From: an uncultured Actinomycetes bacterium
GTDB lineage: Bacteria; Actinomycetota; Thermoleophilia; RBG-16-64-13
Direction of reading: 5' to 3'
DNA length: 64,000 bases
NCBI GenBank assembly: GCA_903873715.1
Contig: CAIQPS010000080.1
Coordinates: 1 to 64,000 of the forward strand
Shown here: in pieces, positions 27,827-37,712 of the stretch
Layout of the letters: every line of letters starts with the position of its first letter
How positions within the stretch are numbered: the first letter of the stretch is position 1
The notes under the pieces: generated by a model
What the model was told of the DNA's origin: nothing
The model's database searches: none
The model's input: the letters and a program-made list of their open reading frames with translations, nothing else
Position numbers and translations under genes: made by a program

Positions 27827-28909
27827 TCAGAGGATGTGTGGGAAGGTGAAACGGGGCTCCGAACCCAGGATGCGTTCGGCCTCGGGATCGCCCTGCTTGA
27901 GCCGCTCGATGAAGTCGTTGTAGAGGACACCGCGGTGGCGGCTGCGTTGGGCGCTGTAGGTGCCGCTGTCCTGCGCGGTTATGTTGGCGACCCGCTCGGG
28001 CGCCCACAGGAACCCGGGCTCGATACCCGCTCCGAGGTCGGCGATGACGAAGTCCGGGTGGTACTTGACCTCCGCGGCCAGGTAGTTCCGGCGGTCGGCG
28101 CCGACGACCATCATCAGGTGAGCGGAATGGTACGCCGAGAAGGAGAGCGGGCGGTCCTGGTATCGCTGCAGGGACACGTCTATCTCGATGGTCGAGGAGA
28201 ACTCTTCCTGCAGTCTGGCGATCTCCTCCAGCACGCCCTGCTGCGGTTCGGGCTGGGGCCGCCCCTCGTCCCAGTGCCGGCAACGGGGGTGGAAGTAGAG
28301 CCAGTGGACTCCGGAGGCCGCGGCGTGGCCGGCCAGATCGCCCATCCGGTCGAGGCGCTCGTGCGAGGTCAATGCGCTGACTCCCACACGGAGCGGGCTG
28401 TTCTCCCTGTCGATCCGGGCGCGAAGCGCCTCGAGGCGCTTGAAGATGGTCTCGGTTCTGCCGAAGCCCCCATCCTCCCAGTCGTAGAGCGACACGCGGA
28501 CGGCCGACGCGTGCGCTGTGAGAGCCGCGCACACCGTCTCGTCGTCCAGGTGGCTGCCGTTGGTGACCACCGCTATCTCTTTGAACCCCCGCTCCCGGGC
28601 CAGAGCCAGCGTGGAGGCGAAGAGCGGGGAGATGGTCGGCTCCCCGCCGGTCAGCAGCAACCCGGTGGTGTTCCCGCCGAGCACGGTGAAGAGGCTGTCG
28701 ACGAAATCCGCGGAGAGTTCCCAATGCTCGGTGGCTCGGGTACTGGGGCAGTCCTGGCAGGTCCGGCTGCAGCGGCTGGTGAGATCGAGTTCCAGACAGA
28801 CCGGGTAGACCGGCTCGCCCGCGAGATACGCGAGGACGCGCTCGCGATGTGCGGCGATCTTGTAGCCGGAGGCGACCTCGCCGTTGACCGGTTGCTTGCG
28901 TCCCACCAT
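27827..28909 (-). CDS. Radical SAM protein
   Basis: CSRTCQDC, LLLTGGEPTISPLF. Confidence 0.8.
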   Translation of the reverse strand: MVGRKQPVNGEVASGYKIAAHRERVLAYLAGEPVYPVCLELDLTSRCSRTCQDCPSTRATEHWELSADFVDSLFTVLGGNTTGLLLTGGEPTISPLFASTLALARERGFKEIAVVTNGSHLDDETVCAALTAHASAVRVSLYDWEDGGFGRTETIFKRLEALRARIDRENSPLRVGVSALTSHERLDRMGDLAGHAAASGVHWLYFHPRCRHWDEGRPQPEPQQGVLEEIARLQEEFSSTIEIDVSLQRYQDRPLSFSAYHSAHLMMVVGADRRNYLAAEVKYHPDFVIADLGAGIEPGFLWAPERVANITAQDSGTYSAQRSRHRGVLYNDFIERLKQGDPEAERILGSEPRFTFPHIL

Positions 28910-28987
28910 GAGCCGACACGCTCCTTCTAGGCTTGTGCTGCGGGGAATGATACGAGGCGGGCGTGGAAAAGCCCAGGCTGCAGCGGG

Positions 28988-30004
28988 CTACTCCCCCACG
29001 TAGCCTCGGGCCGCGTGGTACGTCGCCCGGTCGAAGAACACCGCGAAGCGGCTCTGCAACTCCATGACCCGGTACATCTCCATGGGCCGCTGCCAGACCC
29101 CCTGCGAGCGCGCGTGGGCCCATATCTGCCGCTTCAGCAGCATGATGGCCGAGAGGAGTTCGTGCAGCGATACCCCCTGGGAATGTCGTCGTGCCCCGAG
29201 TGCATGGAACGACTGCTTGATCTGCTCCTCGGTGCGCTCGCCCTCCAGCCAGCCGCCCAGTTGGCGCAGCGTGGCCGTGCATTCGGCCAGCAGGTGCTCC
29301 GGGTCGAGATGCTGGTAGCTGCTGGTGGTGTGGTTGGAGCGGACGTCGGCCAGCCATAGTCTGGCGACCAGCGGGATGCTGTCGTTGACGAAGCCGATGA
29401 GGCTGTCGGAGAGCATCTCGGAGCCGGGTTCCGCGCCTGCGGCCTCGCCTCCGCTCGCGCCGACGCCCTCCTCGAGCCGCCGGAACGAGTCGTGGATGGC
29501 CCATTCGTCGCGGTGGAGGTCCGCGCACAGCCGGATGGCCTTCTCGTTGTGGGCGAACGCGAGCGGTGGGAGTCGGTCCAGCGGGAAGTAGTCGACCTCC
29601 TCGGCGTCGTCGCCCGGACGCTCCATGCCCAACAGCTTCTCGACCTCGAAGGTCACCACGAGGACGTCGCCGTAGAAGGGCCCGTACGACGATTCGGCGT
29701 CGATGAGGCGCACCACCCGGCCGGTGACCCCGGTCTCCTCGTGGAGTTCGCGCAGCGCGGCCTCGACGATCGTCTCACCGGTCTCGGCGAAGCCGATGGG
29801 GAGGCACCACATGCCCTCTCCGGGCGGGAACTTGCGCTTGACCAGCAGGACCCGGCGCAGCTGGTCCAAAACGAGGGCCCCGGCCGCCGGGAGGGGATTC
29901 TGATAGAAGACCGTGCAACAGCTGCTGCAGACGTCCCTGGGCCTGTCCCCGACCGTCTGCACCTCTATCTGACCGCCACACTTGGAACAGAAGCGAGCGT
30001 TCAG
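28988..30004 (-). CDS. NUDIX hydrolase with zinc ribbon, fused to RsbRD-N-like helical domain; probable CTG start
   Basis: NUDIX box GFAETGETIVEAALRELHEETG; extending upstream of the called GTG (29962) restores FCSKCGG...VCSSC. Confidence 0.65.
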   Translation of the reverse strand: MNARFCSKCGGQIEVQTVGDRPRDVCSSCCTVFYQNPLPAAGALVLDQLRRVLLVKRKFPPGEGMWCLPIGFAETGETIVEAALRELHEETGVTGRVVRLIDAESSYGPFYGDVLVVTFEVEKLLGMERPGDDAEEVDYFPLDRLPPLAFAHNEKAIRLCADLHRDEWAIHDSFRRLEEGVGASGGEAAGAEPGSEMLSDSLIGFVNDSIPLVARLWLADVRSNHTTSSYQHLDPEHLLAECTATLRQLGGWLEGERTEEQIKQSFHALGARRHSQGVSLHELLSAIMLLKRQIWAHARSQGVWQRPMEMYRVMELQSRFAVFFDRATYHAARGYVGE

Positions 30005-30807
30005 CTGATGGGCTCCTCCGTGGCCTGCATGAACACGTGCGACCCGTCGTCGTGTGTGTACACCGACAGTTGTTTACCAAGTTCGGCCGGGCAGGCGCGC
30101 ACCTTGCCGATTGCGGTCTTGCCCGCGGTGACCACTTCCCCGATGGAGATCGCCGGATCTTCGATGAACAGGATCGAGAAGGTGACCCCGCTCATCTCCT
30201 CGGGGCGGATGTCCACCTGCACGTCGTCGTACTTGCCGTAGAGCTTGTAGTGCTTCACGGCCGTGACCGTGCCCGAGATGGGAGCGGCCACCGGGCATCC
30301 CACCGCCGCGCCCACAAGGATGGCGCCGGTGGGACCGGTGCCGTCGCCGGGAAGCTGGTAGTACCGGATGGCCGGCTGCCCGGAGAAGATGTTCCGGAAG
30401 AAGCGGACCACCGCGTTGGAGTTCACTCGCTCTCCGATGGGGGAGAACTGCACGGACTGGCTGTCCGCCACGGGCTGGTACGCGATGATGGTGGCGTCCT
30501 TGGCGCGGACGGGCAACAGGAGGTTGCGGTCGCCTATGCGGGCGAACGCGGGATGGCCTTCAGGGTCGGCCGTCACCGCGGCCGAGGAGGACGAGTCGCC
30601 GGTAGCCAGCAGCGATTGTGCGCTCACCTGTTCGGTCGAGCCGCCGGCCGTGACCGCGATGATCACGCCGGCGATCACGAGACAGAGGACGGCAAAGCCC
30701 GCGGCGAAGCGGATCCTGCGCCTGCGATACACGGATTCCTGGCGCCGCTTGCGCCGGACAGTCCCTTCCCGGCGAACGACTTCGGATGAAGATGCCCCTT
30801 CGTTCAT
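30001..30807 (-). CDS. Membrane-anchored protein with degenerate M23/lipoyl-like domain
   Basis: Single TM, then GCPVAAPISGTVTAVKHYKLYGKYDDVQVDI; ATGATG start. Confidence 0.5.
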   Translation of the reverse strand: MNEGASSSEVVRREGTVRRKRRQESVYRRRRIRFAAGFAVLCLVIAGVIIAVTAGGSTEQVSAQSLLATGDSSSSAAVTADPEGHPAFARIGDRNLLLPVRAKDATIIAYQPVADSQSVQFSPIGERVNSNAVVRFFRNIFSGQPAIRYYQLPGDGTGPTGAILVGAAVGCPVAAPISGTVTAVKHYKLYGKYDDVQVDIRPEEMSGVTFSILFIEDPAISIGEVVTAGKTAIGKVRACPAELGKQLSVYTHDDGSHVFMQATEEPIS

Positions 30808-30964
30808 CATGAATACCTTATCACCGGGGGCTCGGCTTGCCCACAATCGGCCGCAGCGGGTCCACAAATACCCTGTATTCCCGCAATACTCCAACAACGG
30901 TCAGCCTCGGGACTGATAATCTTTGACCAGGGTCCCCCGTGAGGGGACGTAAGAAGGAGGGCAG

Positions 30965-32203
30965 GTGCACATCACGATCCCGCGATGGGCCCAGGCGGTC
31001 CTGATCCCGCTGGCCATCATCCTCGCCCTTTGGTTCGCCAAAGTGGCGAGTCACGCGGTGTTCGTGTTCCTCATGTCCACCGTGGTCGCTCTCCTGCTCA
31101 ATGCCGTCGTGCTCGGCATGGGGAAGCTCAAACTGCCTCGCTGGCTGTCGGTGCCGGTGGTCTACCTGGCGTTCGCGGCCGTGGTGGTCGTCCTCGTGAT
31201 CTTCCTCGGGCCCCCGCTCGTGCGGCAGTTCCAGAGGTTGTTCGAGGCCGTACCCGGCTGGCTGGAGGATTTCAACGGGCTACTCACAGACCTGCAGGGG
31301 TGGTTGGCGGCCCACAACATCTCGGTGAATCTGCGGTTGAACACCACAGACATCGTCAACTGGCTCCAGAACCAGGGGAGCAACGCGGTCGGCACGCTGT
31401 TCTCCGTGGGTGTGAGTGTCGCAGGGGTGATCGTCAACATCTTCCTGACGATAGTGGTCAGCTTCTACATGCTCATCGACGGCAAGCGCATCTTCCGCTT
31501 CATCTGCCGGGTTGTCCCCGGCAACACCCCCGAGGTCAAAGACCAGTATGTGCGGGGGCTGCAGAGCGCGTTCAGCCGGTTCGTGCGCGGTCAGGCGCTT
31601 CTCGCGGCGACCGTGGGCATCGCCTCCGGTCTGGCCGTGTGGATCCTCAGCTGGAAGATCGTGGGCGTCTGGCCGGAAGGCGGGCAGTACGCTCTGCTGT
31701 TCGGGTTCTGGGCCGGTCTCACCGAGGTGATCCCGTACGTGGGGCCCTTCATCGGCGCCGTGCCGCCGGTGCTCGCCGCATTCTTCCATTCGCCCACCGC
31801 GGCACTCGTCGTCATCATCGTCTATTTCGTCATCCAGCAGCTCGAGAGCCACATCCTCGCGCCCAACATCGTGGGGAGTTCCGTGGGCGTGCACCCGCTC
31901 ATAGTCATCTTCGCCCTGCTGGCGGGGGCGCAGATCGGGGGCATCGTCGGCATCATCGCCTCGCTGCCGCTGCTCGCGGTGCTGCGCCACACCCTGCAGT
32001 TCTACCAGTTCGAGCGATCCAGGGCCCCGTGGGCGGCGGATGACGGTATCGCCCTCATCCCGGCGAAGTCGGGAGCATCGCCGCCTCGGAGGGTGCCGAC
32101 CGAACCAGTGGCGCCCCCAGGCGGTCCTACGAACTCGTCCTCCGACGGGGGCGCGACGACTGTGAAGGCGCCGGATCAGGCACCTGGCCGGCCGGCGGAC
32201 TGA
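30965..32203 (+). CDS. AI-2E family transporter
   Basis: Multi-TM; GFWAGLTEVIPYVGPFIGAVP and QQLESHILAPNIVGSSVGVHPL. Confidence 0.9.
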   Translation: MHITIPRWAQAVLIPLAIILALWFAKVASHAVFVFLMSTVVALLLNAVVLGMGKLKLPRWLSVPVVYLAFAAVVVVLVIFLGPPLVRQFQRLFEAVPGWLEDFNGLLTDLQGWLAAHNISVNLRLNTTDIVNWLQNQGSNAVGTLFSVGVSVAGVIVNIFLTIVVSFYMLIDGKRIFRFICRVVPGNTPEVKDQYVRGLQSAFSRFVRGQALLAATVGIASGLAVWILSWKIVGVWPEGGQYALLFGFWAGLTEVIPYVGPFIGAVPPVLAAFFHSPTAALVVIIVYFVIQQLESHILAPNIVGSSVGVHPLIVIFALLAGAQIGGIVGIIASLPLLAVLRHTLQFYQFERSRAPWAADDGIALIPAKSGASPPRRVPTEPVAPPGGPTNSSSDGGATTVKAPDQAPGRPAD

Positions 32204-32248
32204 GCGGAAGCCGGCTTCCACACGCCGGATCCCGCCTCGCACGCCGAT

Positions 32249-32277
32249 TTGTGACACGGTAGGGATACTGTTACAAT
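32249..32277 (+). promoter_or_regulatory. Sigma70-like promoter TTGTGA-N17-TACAAT for the PI-synthesis operon
   Basis: Read directly, about 80 nt upstream of the ATG at 32357. Confidence 0.65.
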
Positions 32278-32356
32278 CGCGTGTTGCCGGGGTGGGTAGC
32301 CCGGATATCCGAAGAACAGACTGTCGGAGCAGAGTGCTTCGCAGCCAGGCAGGGCA

Positions 32357-32980
32357 ATGGAGAACATTCGCGATTCGGTCGGGTTAGGGCTGCGCAAGGG
32401 CTTCACGCCGTTCCTCTCCGCCCTCCATAAGATCGGGGTCACCCCCAACGCTGTCACCGTCGCAGGCACCATCCTCAACATGGGTGTGGGGGTGCTCGTC
32501 GTCTTCGACCATCTCATCTATGCGGGCATCCTGATCCTCGCGGCGGGCCTCTTCGACATGCTCGACGGCTCCCTCGCCCGTCTCACCAAGAAGGTCACAC
32601 CCTTCGGCGCCTTCCTCGATTCTTCGCTGGACCGGGTGTCCGAAGGCGTCATCCTGGCCGGTATCGCCTACTTCCTGGCCATCCCGGGAGACCGCCGCGG
32701 CGCGATAGATGCCGGTCTGGTGGTCTTGGCCCTTCTTGGAAGCATCCTTGTGAGTTACACTCGTGCGCGAGCAGAGTCTCTTGGCGTTGAGTGCAAGTCG
32801 GGCATCATGACCAGGCCCGAGCGCATCATCCTCGTCGCCATCGGGCTCTTCTTCAATGTGCTGCCTTATGTGATTTACATAATGCTGGCCTTGACCATGT
32901 TCACGGTCGTCCAGCGCATTGTCCACACATACCGGGAGCTCGGTAAGAAACGGGAACAGGGAGGATCCGTTGAGCGGTAA
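32357..32980 (+). CDS. CDP-alcohol phosphatidyltransferase, likely phosphatidylinositol phosphate synthase
   Basis: [23 protein letters not shown] matches DG(x)2AR(x)8G(x)3D(x)3D; overlaps ino1. Confidence 0.85.
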   Translation: MENIRDSVGLGLRKGFTPFLSALHKIGVTPNAVTVAGTILNMGVGVLVVFDHLIYAGILILAAGLFDMLDGSLARLTKKVTPFGAFLDSSLDRVSEGVILAGIAYFLAIPGDRRGAIDAGLVVLALLGSILVSYTRARAESLGVECKSGIMTRPERIILVAIGLFFNVLPYVIYIMLALTMFTVVQRIVHTYRELGKKREQGGSVER

Positions 32981-34052
32981 AGTTCGGGTAGCTGTCATCG
33001 GCGTCGGTAACTGCGCGTCCTCGTTCATCCAGGGCGTGGAGTACTACAAGAACGCCAAAGCCGATGAGTTCGTCCCCGGCCTCATGCATGTGAACCTCGG
33101 CGGATACCATATCTCCGACATCGAGTTCACCTGTGCCTTCGATGTCGACAAGACCAAGGTCGGCAAAGACCTGTCGCAGGCCATCTGGGGCGGGCGCAAC
33201 TGCACCACCAAGTTCTGCGACGTGCCCGAGATGGGCGTCAAGGTCTACCGTGGCATGACCCACGACGGCCTCGGCAAGTACCTGTCCGAAGTCATCGAAA
33301 AGGCCCCCGGCCCGACCGACGACGTGGTGGGCATCCTCAAAGAGACCAAGACCGACGTCGTGGTGAACTACCTGCCCGTGGGCAGCGAGATGGCCACCAA
33401 GTGGTACGTCGAGCAGATCCTCGAAGCCGGCTGCGCCATGGTCAACTGCATCCCGGTCTTCATCGCCCGGGAGAAATACTGGCAGGATCGGTTCATCGAG
33501 AAGGGCCTGCCGATCATCGGCGACGTCATCAAGTCCCAGGTCGGCGCCACCATCGTCCACCGGGTGCTCACCCGCCTCATGCGCGAGCGCGGCGTCCGGC
33601 TGGAGCGCACCTCCCAGCTCAACGTGGGCGGTAACACGGACTTCCTCAACATGCTCGAGCGCTCCCGCCTCGAGAGCAAGAAGATCTCCAAGACCAACTC
33701 GGTGACTTCTCAGCTCGATTACGACATGGGCGCCAAGAACATCCACATCGGCCCGTCCGACTACGTCGAGTGGCTCGACGACCGCAAATGGGCGTACATC
33801 CGCATGGAAGGCCGCACCTTCGGCGACGTGCCGCTCAACATCGAGCTCAAACTCGAAGTGGTCGACTCCCCGAACTCCGCCGGTATCGTCATCGACGCCG
33901 TGCGTTGCGCCAAGCTCGCCCTCGACCGGGGCATCTCCGGCGCGCTGTTCGAGCCGTCCTCGTACTTCATGAAATCCCCGCCCATCCAGTACAGCGACGA
34001 GCAGGCTCGGGTCAAGACCGAGGGCTTCATCGCCGGGGCTGCGGCGGAGTAA
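32970..34052 (+). CDS. ino1: myo-inositol-1-phosphate synthase
   Basis: [45 protein letters not shown] start overlapping the upstream gene by 11 nt. Confidence 0.9.
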   Translation: MSGKVRVAVIGVGNCASSFIQGVEYYKNAKADEFVPGLMHVNLGGYHISDIEFTCAFDVDKTKVGKDLSQAIWGGRNCTTKFCDVPEMGVKVYRGMTHDGLGKYLSEVIEKAPGPTDDVVGILKETKTDVVVNYLPVGSEMATKWYVEQILEAGCAMVNCIPVFIAREKYWQDRFIEKGLPIIGDVIKSQVGATIVHRVLTRLMRERGVRLERTSQLNVGGNTDFLNMLERSRLESKKISKTNSVTSQLDYDMGAKNIHIGPSDYVEWLDDRKWAYIRMEGRTFGDVPLNIELKLEVVDSPNSAGIVIDAVRCAKLALDRGISGALFEPSSYFMKSPPIQYSDEQARVKTEGFIAGAAAE

Positions 34053-34074
34053 CGAGCTTCACGCCTGACTACAG

Positions 34075-34105
34075 GGCCCGGGCCGCTTTTCAAGCGGCCC
34101 GGGCC
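34075..34105 (+). terminator. Terminator after ino1
   Basis: GGCCCGGGCCGCTT-ttc-AAGCGGCCCGGGCC then TTCGTATT. Confidence 0.75.
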
Positions 34106-34123
34106 TTCGTATTCTAGGGGTAC

Positions 34124-36217
34124 ATGGACAACAGCCTGCACATAGCTCTGGTCGCTCCGTTCTCCTGGAGCCGCCCCAGTGCGGTCAACCAGCATGTCGG
34201 CGAACTGGCCTTGGCTCTCAAGGCGCGCGGGCACCGCCCTGTGGTGGTCACGTCGGTAGAGGATCCGGCCGAGAGCGAGCGGACCCGGGCCCTGTTCCAC
34301 CGCACGAGAGGCCAGTTGGTGAGTCTTCTGGCGGACTACCGGGCTGGTGGCGAGGCCGATGCCCTCCTTCTGCCGCCCGACGCCAAGGGCCCGCTGGCCC
34401 CCGAGGACGGGATCCCCGTCATCCCCGTGGGGTACAGCTTCCCGGTCCGTCTGAACCGTGGCGTGGCCAACCTGGGACTTCCGGTGGATATCACGTCGCG
34501 TCTCGAGAAGCTCATGATCGGGACGGAGTTCGATATCGTGCACGTGCACGAGCCTCTGGCACCGTCGCTGAGTTTCACCTCCCTGCGGGAGGCGCGCAGT
34601 CCCGTGGTGGCGACGTTCCACATGACGCCCGTAGCGGTGGCCGCCTACGACCTCGGGCAGCCGGTGCTCGAGAGGTTCTTCCGGAGGTTCGACGGCAGGG
34701 TGGTCACCTATCCCGGCGCCCTCGCTCTGCTCGACGACCTCTATCCGGCCGACTACGAGACCGTGCCCTGTGGCAGCGCCATCACCCCGGACGGTCCGGA
34801 GGTGCGCGAGGCCGCCCTGGCCGGAGCGGTGCGCTACGCGCTCCACGTGTACCAGGGCGATTCCCGCCGCTCACTCCGCGCGCTGTTGCGCGCCCTGGGC
34901 GACGATTGGCCAGCCGGTATCGACCGGCTCGTCGTCGCGTTCCATGGCGCTTCCGCCGACCGCTGGCCTCCCCGCGCGGTGCCGCGCAAGCTGCGCTCGC
35001 GCGTCGACCTCGTGCGGTTCGATTCCCCGCAGGAACTGCGGCCGGTCTACGAAGGCGCCTCGGTGGCGATCCTTCCGTTCCTGGGTGGCGAGTGGCTGTG
35101 CCAGGCCATCGCGGACGCGGCCGTATGCGGTTGTCCGGTGGTGGGCCCGGATCTCCCGCCCGTGCGGGACTACCTGGCCGGCGCGGCGGCTCCGTTCGGC
35201 ACCGCGGCGACTGTGCCACCCGTATCGCCCGCCCCACTCGCGCCCACTCCCGGCGGGGCCGTATTCTCCCCCGGCGATTTCGCCTCGGTGGCCACCGCCA
35301 TCAGCGCCGTCATCGCCGAGGCCGACCGTGTGGCTTTCACCCCGGCGGCGCGGCAGACCCGGACCGAGTACTCGGTCGCCGCGGTCGCCGAGAAGCTCGA
35401 GACCCTCTACCGTGACACCATCGCCGCGGCCACGGGTGATCGCGTGGCCGGGAGGACCCCGGCGGCCACCCGTTCTCTCCACTTCCGCGGCATCGGGGAG
35501 GAGTCACCGCGCAAATGGGCCCGCGAAGCCGCCCTCAGCCCGGCCCGGCCCGACTGGATCAACGCGGACCTGCACATGCACTCCACCTTCTCCAAGGACT
35601 CGAAGAACTCGGTGGAGACCATCATCCGCACCGCGCGGGAGATCGGCCTGGGGGCGATCGCCGTCACCGACCACAACGAGATCAAGGGCGCCTTCAGGGC
35701 CCAGGAACTCGCCGGGGGTGACCCGTTCGTCATCGTCGCCGAGGAGATCAAGTCCCGGGAGGGTGAGGTCATCGGCCTCTTCCTCAAGGAGTACATCCCC
35801 CCGAAGCTGAGCTTCGACGAGACGCTCTCGCGCATCAAGGAGCAGGGCGCGCTGGTCTACGTGCCGCACCCGTTCGACGCGCTGCGCACCACGCCGTCGT
35901 ATCAGGCCCTGGTGGACAACCTGCACCGTATCGACGTCATCGAGATCTACAACGCCAAGGTGGCTCTCTCGGCCTTCAACCTCAGCGCCGAGCGCTTCGC
36001 GGCCAAGTACAACATCGTGGCAGGGGCGGGCAGCGACGCCCACGTGCGGCAGGCACTGGGCACCGCCATGTTGCGCATGCCCCGCTTCCACGACCCGGAT
36101 AGCTTCATGGCCGCGCTGTGGGAGGCCGACATCATCGCGCGCCGCAAGAACCTCCTGTACCTGCAGTCGATAAAGCTCCTGCAGACCACGCTCGACCGCG
36201 TCCTGCCCGAGGACTGA
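34124..36217 (+). CDS. PimA-like GT4 glycosyltransferase fused to PHP phosphoesterase domain
   Basis: N-terminus FDIVHVHEPLAPSLSF...VVATFH resembles PimA; C-terminus DLHMHSTFS, TDHNE, EEIKS, PHPFD, GSDAH. Confidence 0.8.
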   Translation: MDNSLHIALVAPFSWSRPSAVNQHVGELALALKARGHRPVVVTSVEDPAESERTRALFHRTRGQLVSLLADYRAGGEADALLLPPDAKGPLAPEDGIPVIPVGYSFPVRLNRGVANLGLPVDITSRLEKLMIGTEFDIVHVHEPLAPSLSFTSLREARSPVVATFHMTPVAVAAYDLGQPVLERFFRRFDGRVVTYPGALALLDDLYPADYETVPCGSAITPDGPEVREAALAGAVRYALHVYQGDSRRSLRALLRALGDDWPAGIDRLVVAFHGASADRWPPRAVPRKLRSRVDLVRFDSPQELRPVYEGASVAILPFLGGEWLCQAIADAAVCGCPVVGPDLPPVRDYLAGAAAPFGTAATVPPVSPAPLAPTPGGAVFSPGDFASVATAISAVIAEADRVAFTPAARQTRTEYSVAAVAEKLETLYRDTIAAATGDRVAGRTPAATRSLHFRGIGEESPRKWAREAALSPARPDWINADLHMHSTFSKDSKNSVETIIRTAREIGLGAIAVTDHNEIKGAFRAQELAGGDPFVIVAEEIKSREGEVIGLFLKEYIPPKLSFDETLSRIKEQGALVYVPHPFDALRTTPSYQALVDNLHRIDVIEIYNAKVALSAFNLSAERFAAKYNIVAGAGSDAHVRQALGTAMLRMPRFHDPDSFMAALWEADIIARRKNLLYLQSIKLLQTTLDRVLPED

Positions 36218-36295
36218 GCCGCGCCCGGTGGCGGCCGGGCCATCTCGAGCCGGCGCCCCGGAGGATTTCTCCTCCGGTCGGCCAATATGTAGGAC

Positions 36296-36919
36296 ATGAA
36301 CGACACCCAGCCGCTCGGTGAAGCCACCGAGATCTACCAGAGACTCGAAGAGCGCGCCATCAGCGACAGCAACGACCTCAACCATCGTGTCGTCGCCTGC
36401 CGCAGTTGCCGACGGGGGCAGGGCTTCCTGCCGGTGGTCGGCTCAGGGCATCCGCTCGCGGACATCCTGCTGGTCAAGTACCAGCCGCACTACCTCGAGG
36501 TCAACGAGGGCGTCTCGTTCTACGGACGGTCCGGCGCCGCCATCCTCAAGAGCATGGAACGCCTCGGGGTCAACCCGCTGGTGGTCTACGGCACCAACCT
36601 GCTCAAGTGCCACGACGTCCGCCCGGTGGAGGGGGAGAAGCACTGCCCGTTCTACTGGCTTGAGGAGTTCCAGATCACCCATCCCCGGATGATGGTGGTC
36701 ATGGGCAAGCGTACGCTCCAGGTGGTCAACAAGAACCGGGTCGCCGGCATGAAGAAGCTCGACTGGGACCCGGGCGCGCTCCAGACCTTCACGCCTTTCT
36801 GCAAGGCGCTGGTCACTCCGGACATCGACGAGTGCCTGGACGACGACCAGGCGAAAGCGGAGTTCTGGAAGGCGTTCCGCAGTCTGGGCGAGTGGTTCGC
36901 GGACGAACCGCCGTACTGA
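36296..36919 (+). CDS. Divergent uracil-DNA glycosylase-superfamily (Fe-S family 4-like) protein
   Basis: CRSC, FYGRSGAAILKSMERLGV, VVYGTNLLKCHD, EKHCPFYWLEEFQITHPRMMVVMGKRTLQ. Confidence 0.65.
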   Translation: MNDTQPLGEATEIYQRLEERAISDSNDLNHRVVACRSCRRGQGFLPVVGSGHPLADILLVKYQPHYLEVNEGVSFYGRSGAAILKSMERLGVNPLVVYGTNLLKCHDVRPVEGEKHCPFYWLEEFQITHPRMMVVMGKRTLQVVNKNRVAGMKKLDWDPGALQTFTPFCKALVTPDIDECLDDDQAKAEFWKAFRSLGEWFADEPPY

Positions 36920-36964
36920 TACCAGCCCTGTCGCGCAGGGCCCGAGACCTGGAGGGCGCACCTC

Positions 36965-37666
36965 ATGAAAAGGCTCATCGCTGTCACCGCCGCACTGCTG
37001 CTCGGACTCTTGATCGTGCTGTCGGTCCCGGGGTGCGGGACTGGGGGCGCGAACACGGACGGCGCGACCACCACCGCATCCGGAGCCAGCGGGGGACTGG
37101 TCACCACATCGAGTGAGAGCGGCAGCGCCTCCACCGAGGCGAGCTCATCGCCCACGTCCGACGCGGCTGCCTCCTCCACAGACACGACGGCCACAACGGC
37201 GGGCGCCGGGGACTCCGGCGGGTCCGACAAGGTCTTCCTGCCCCATGAGTTGCTCTCCGCCGATGAAGCGTCGGCTATCTCGACATTCGCCGTGACGTTG
37301 GACGCGGGCAGCTTGTACAAGGATGAGGAGAGCGGCACGATCTCCGAGCGCTACGTCTACGATCTCAGCGGGACCACCATCAACGCGCTCGTCGAGGTCC
37401 ACCAGGACAGCTTCAGGACCGGCGAAGGCAGCGTCAAGGACACCTTCGCGATGGAGAAGAATCTGGGCAAGAACGAGATCACCATGTTGAAGGACTTCGG
37501 TGACGAGGCGTTCACGCACGGACAGGGCCAGCTTCATCTGCTCTACCGTGGCTATTACATCGTCGTGGCCTTCGACGCCGATCCCTACAGCACCGACCAG
37601 AACGCGCCTCTCAACATCAAGCTGGGGACGCAGATCCTCGAGAACCTCAAGACGAAGCTGGGATAA
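36965..37666 (+). CDS. Lipoprotein with Ser/Thr-rich linker
   Basis: Lipobox LSVPGCGTG, then a long Ser/Thr/Ala stretch. Confidence 0.75.
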   Translation: MKRLIAVTAALLLGLLIVLSVPGCGTGGANTDGATTTASGASGGLVTTSSESGSASTEASSSPTSDAAASSTDTTATTAGAGDSGGSDKVFLPHELLSADEASAISTFAVTLDAGSLYKDEESGTISERYVYDLSGTTINALVEVHQDSFRTGEGSVKDTFAMEKNLGKNEITMLKDFGDEAFTHGQGQLHLLYRGYYIVVAFDADPYSTDQNAPLNIKLGTQILENLKTKLG

Positions 37667-37712
37667 GGGCGGTCTCCGAGGACGGGAGGGCGGACCGGCG
37701 GGCTGCCGCCGG

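Noticed and set aside
30907-30935. Second DosR-like site (GGGACTGATAATC...GGGTCCC) upstream of the AI-2E gene
   Set aside because: Only one half-site matches; spacing inconsistent with the motif.
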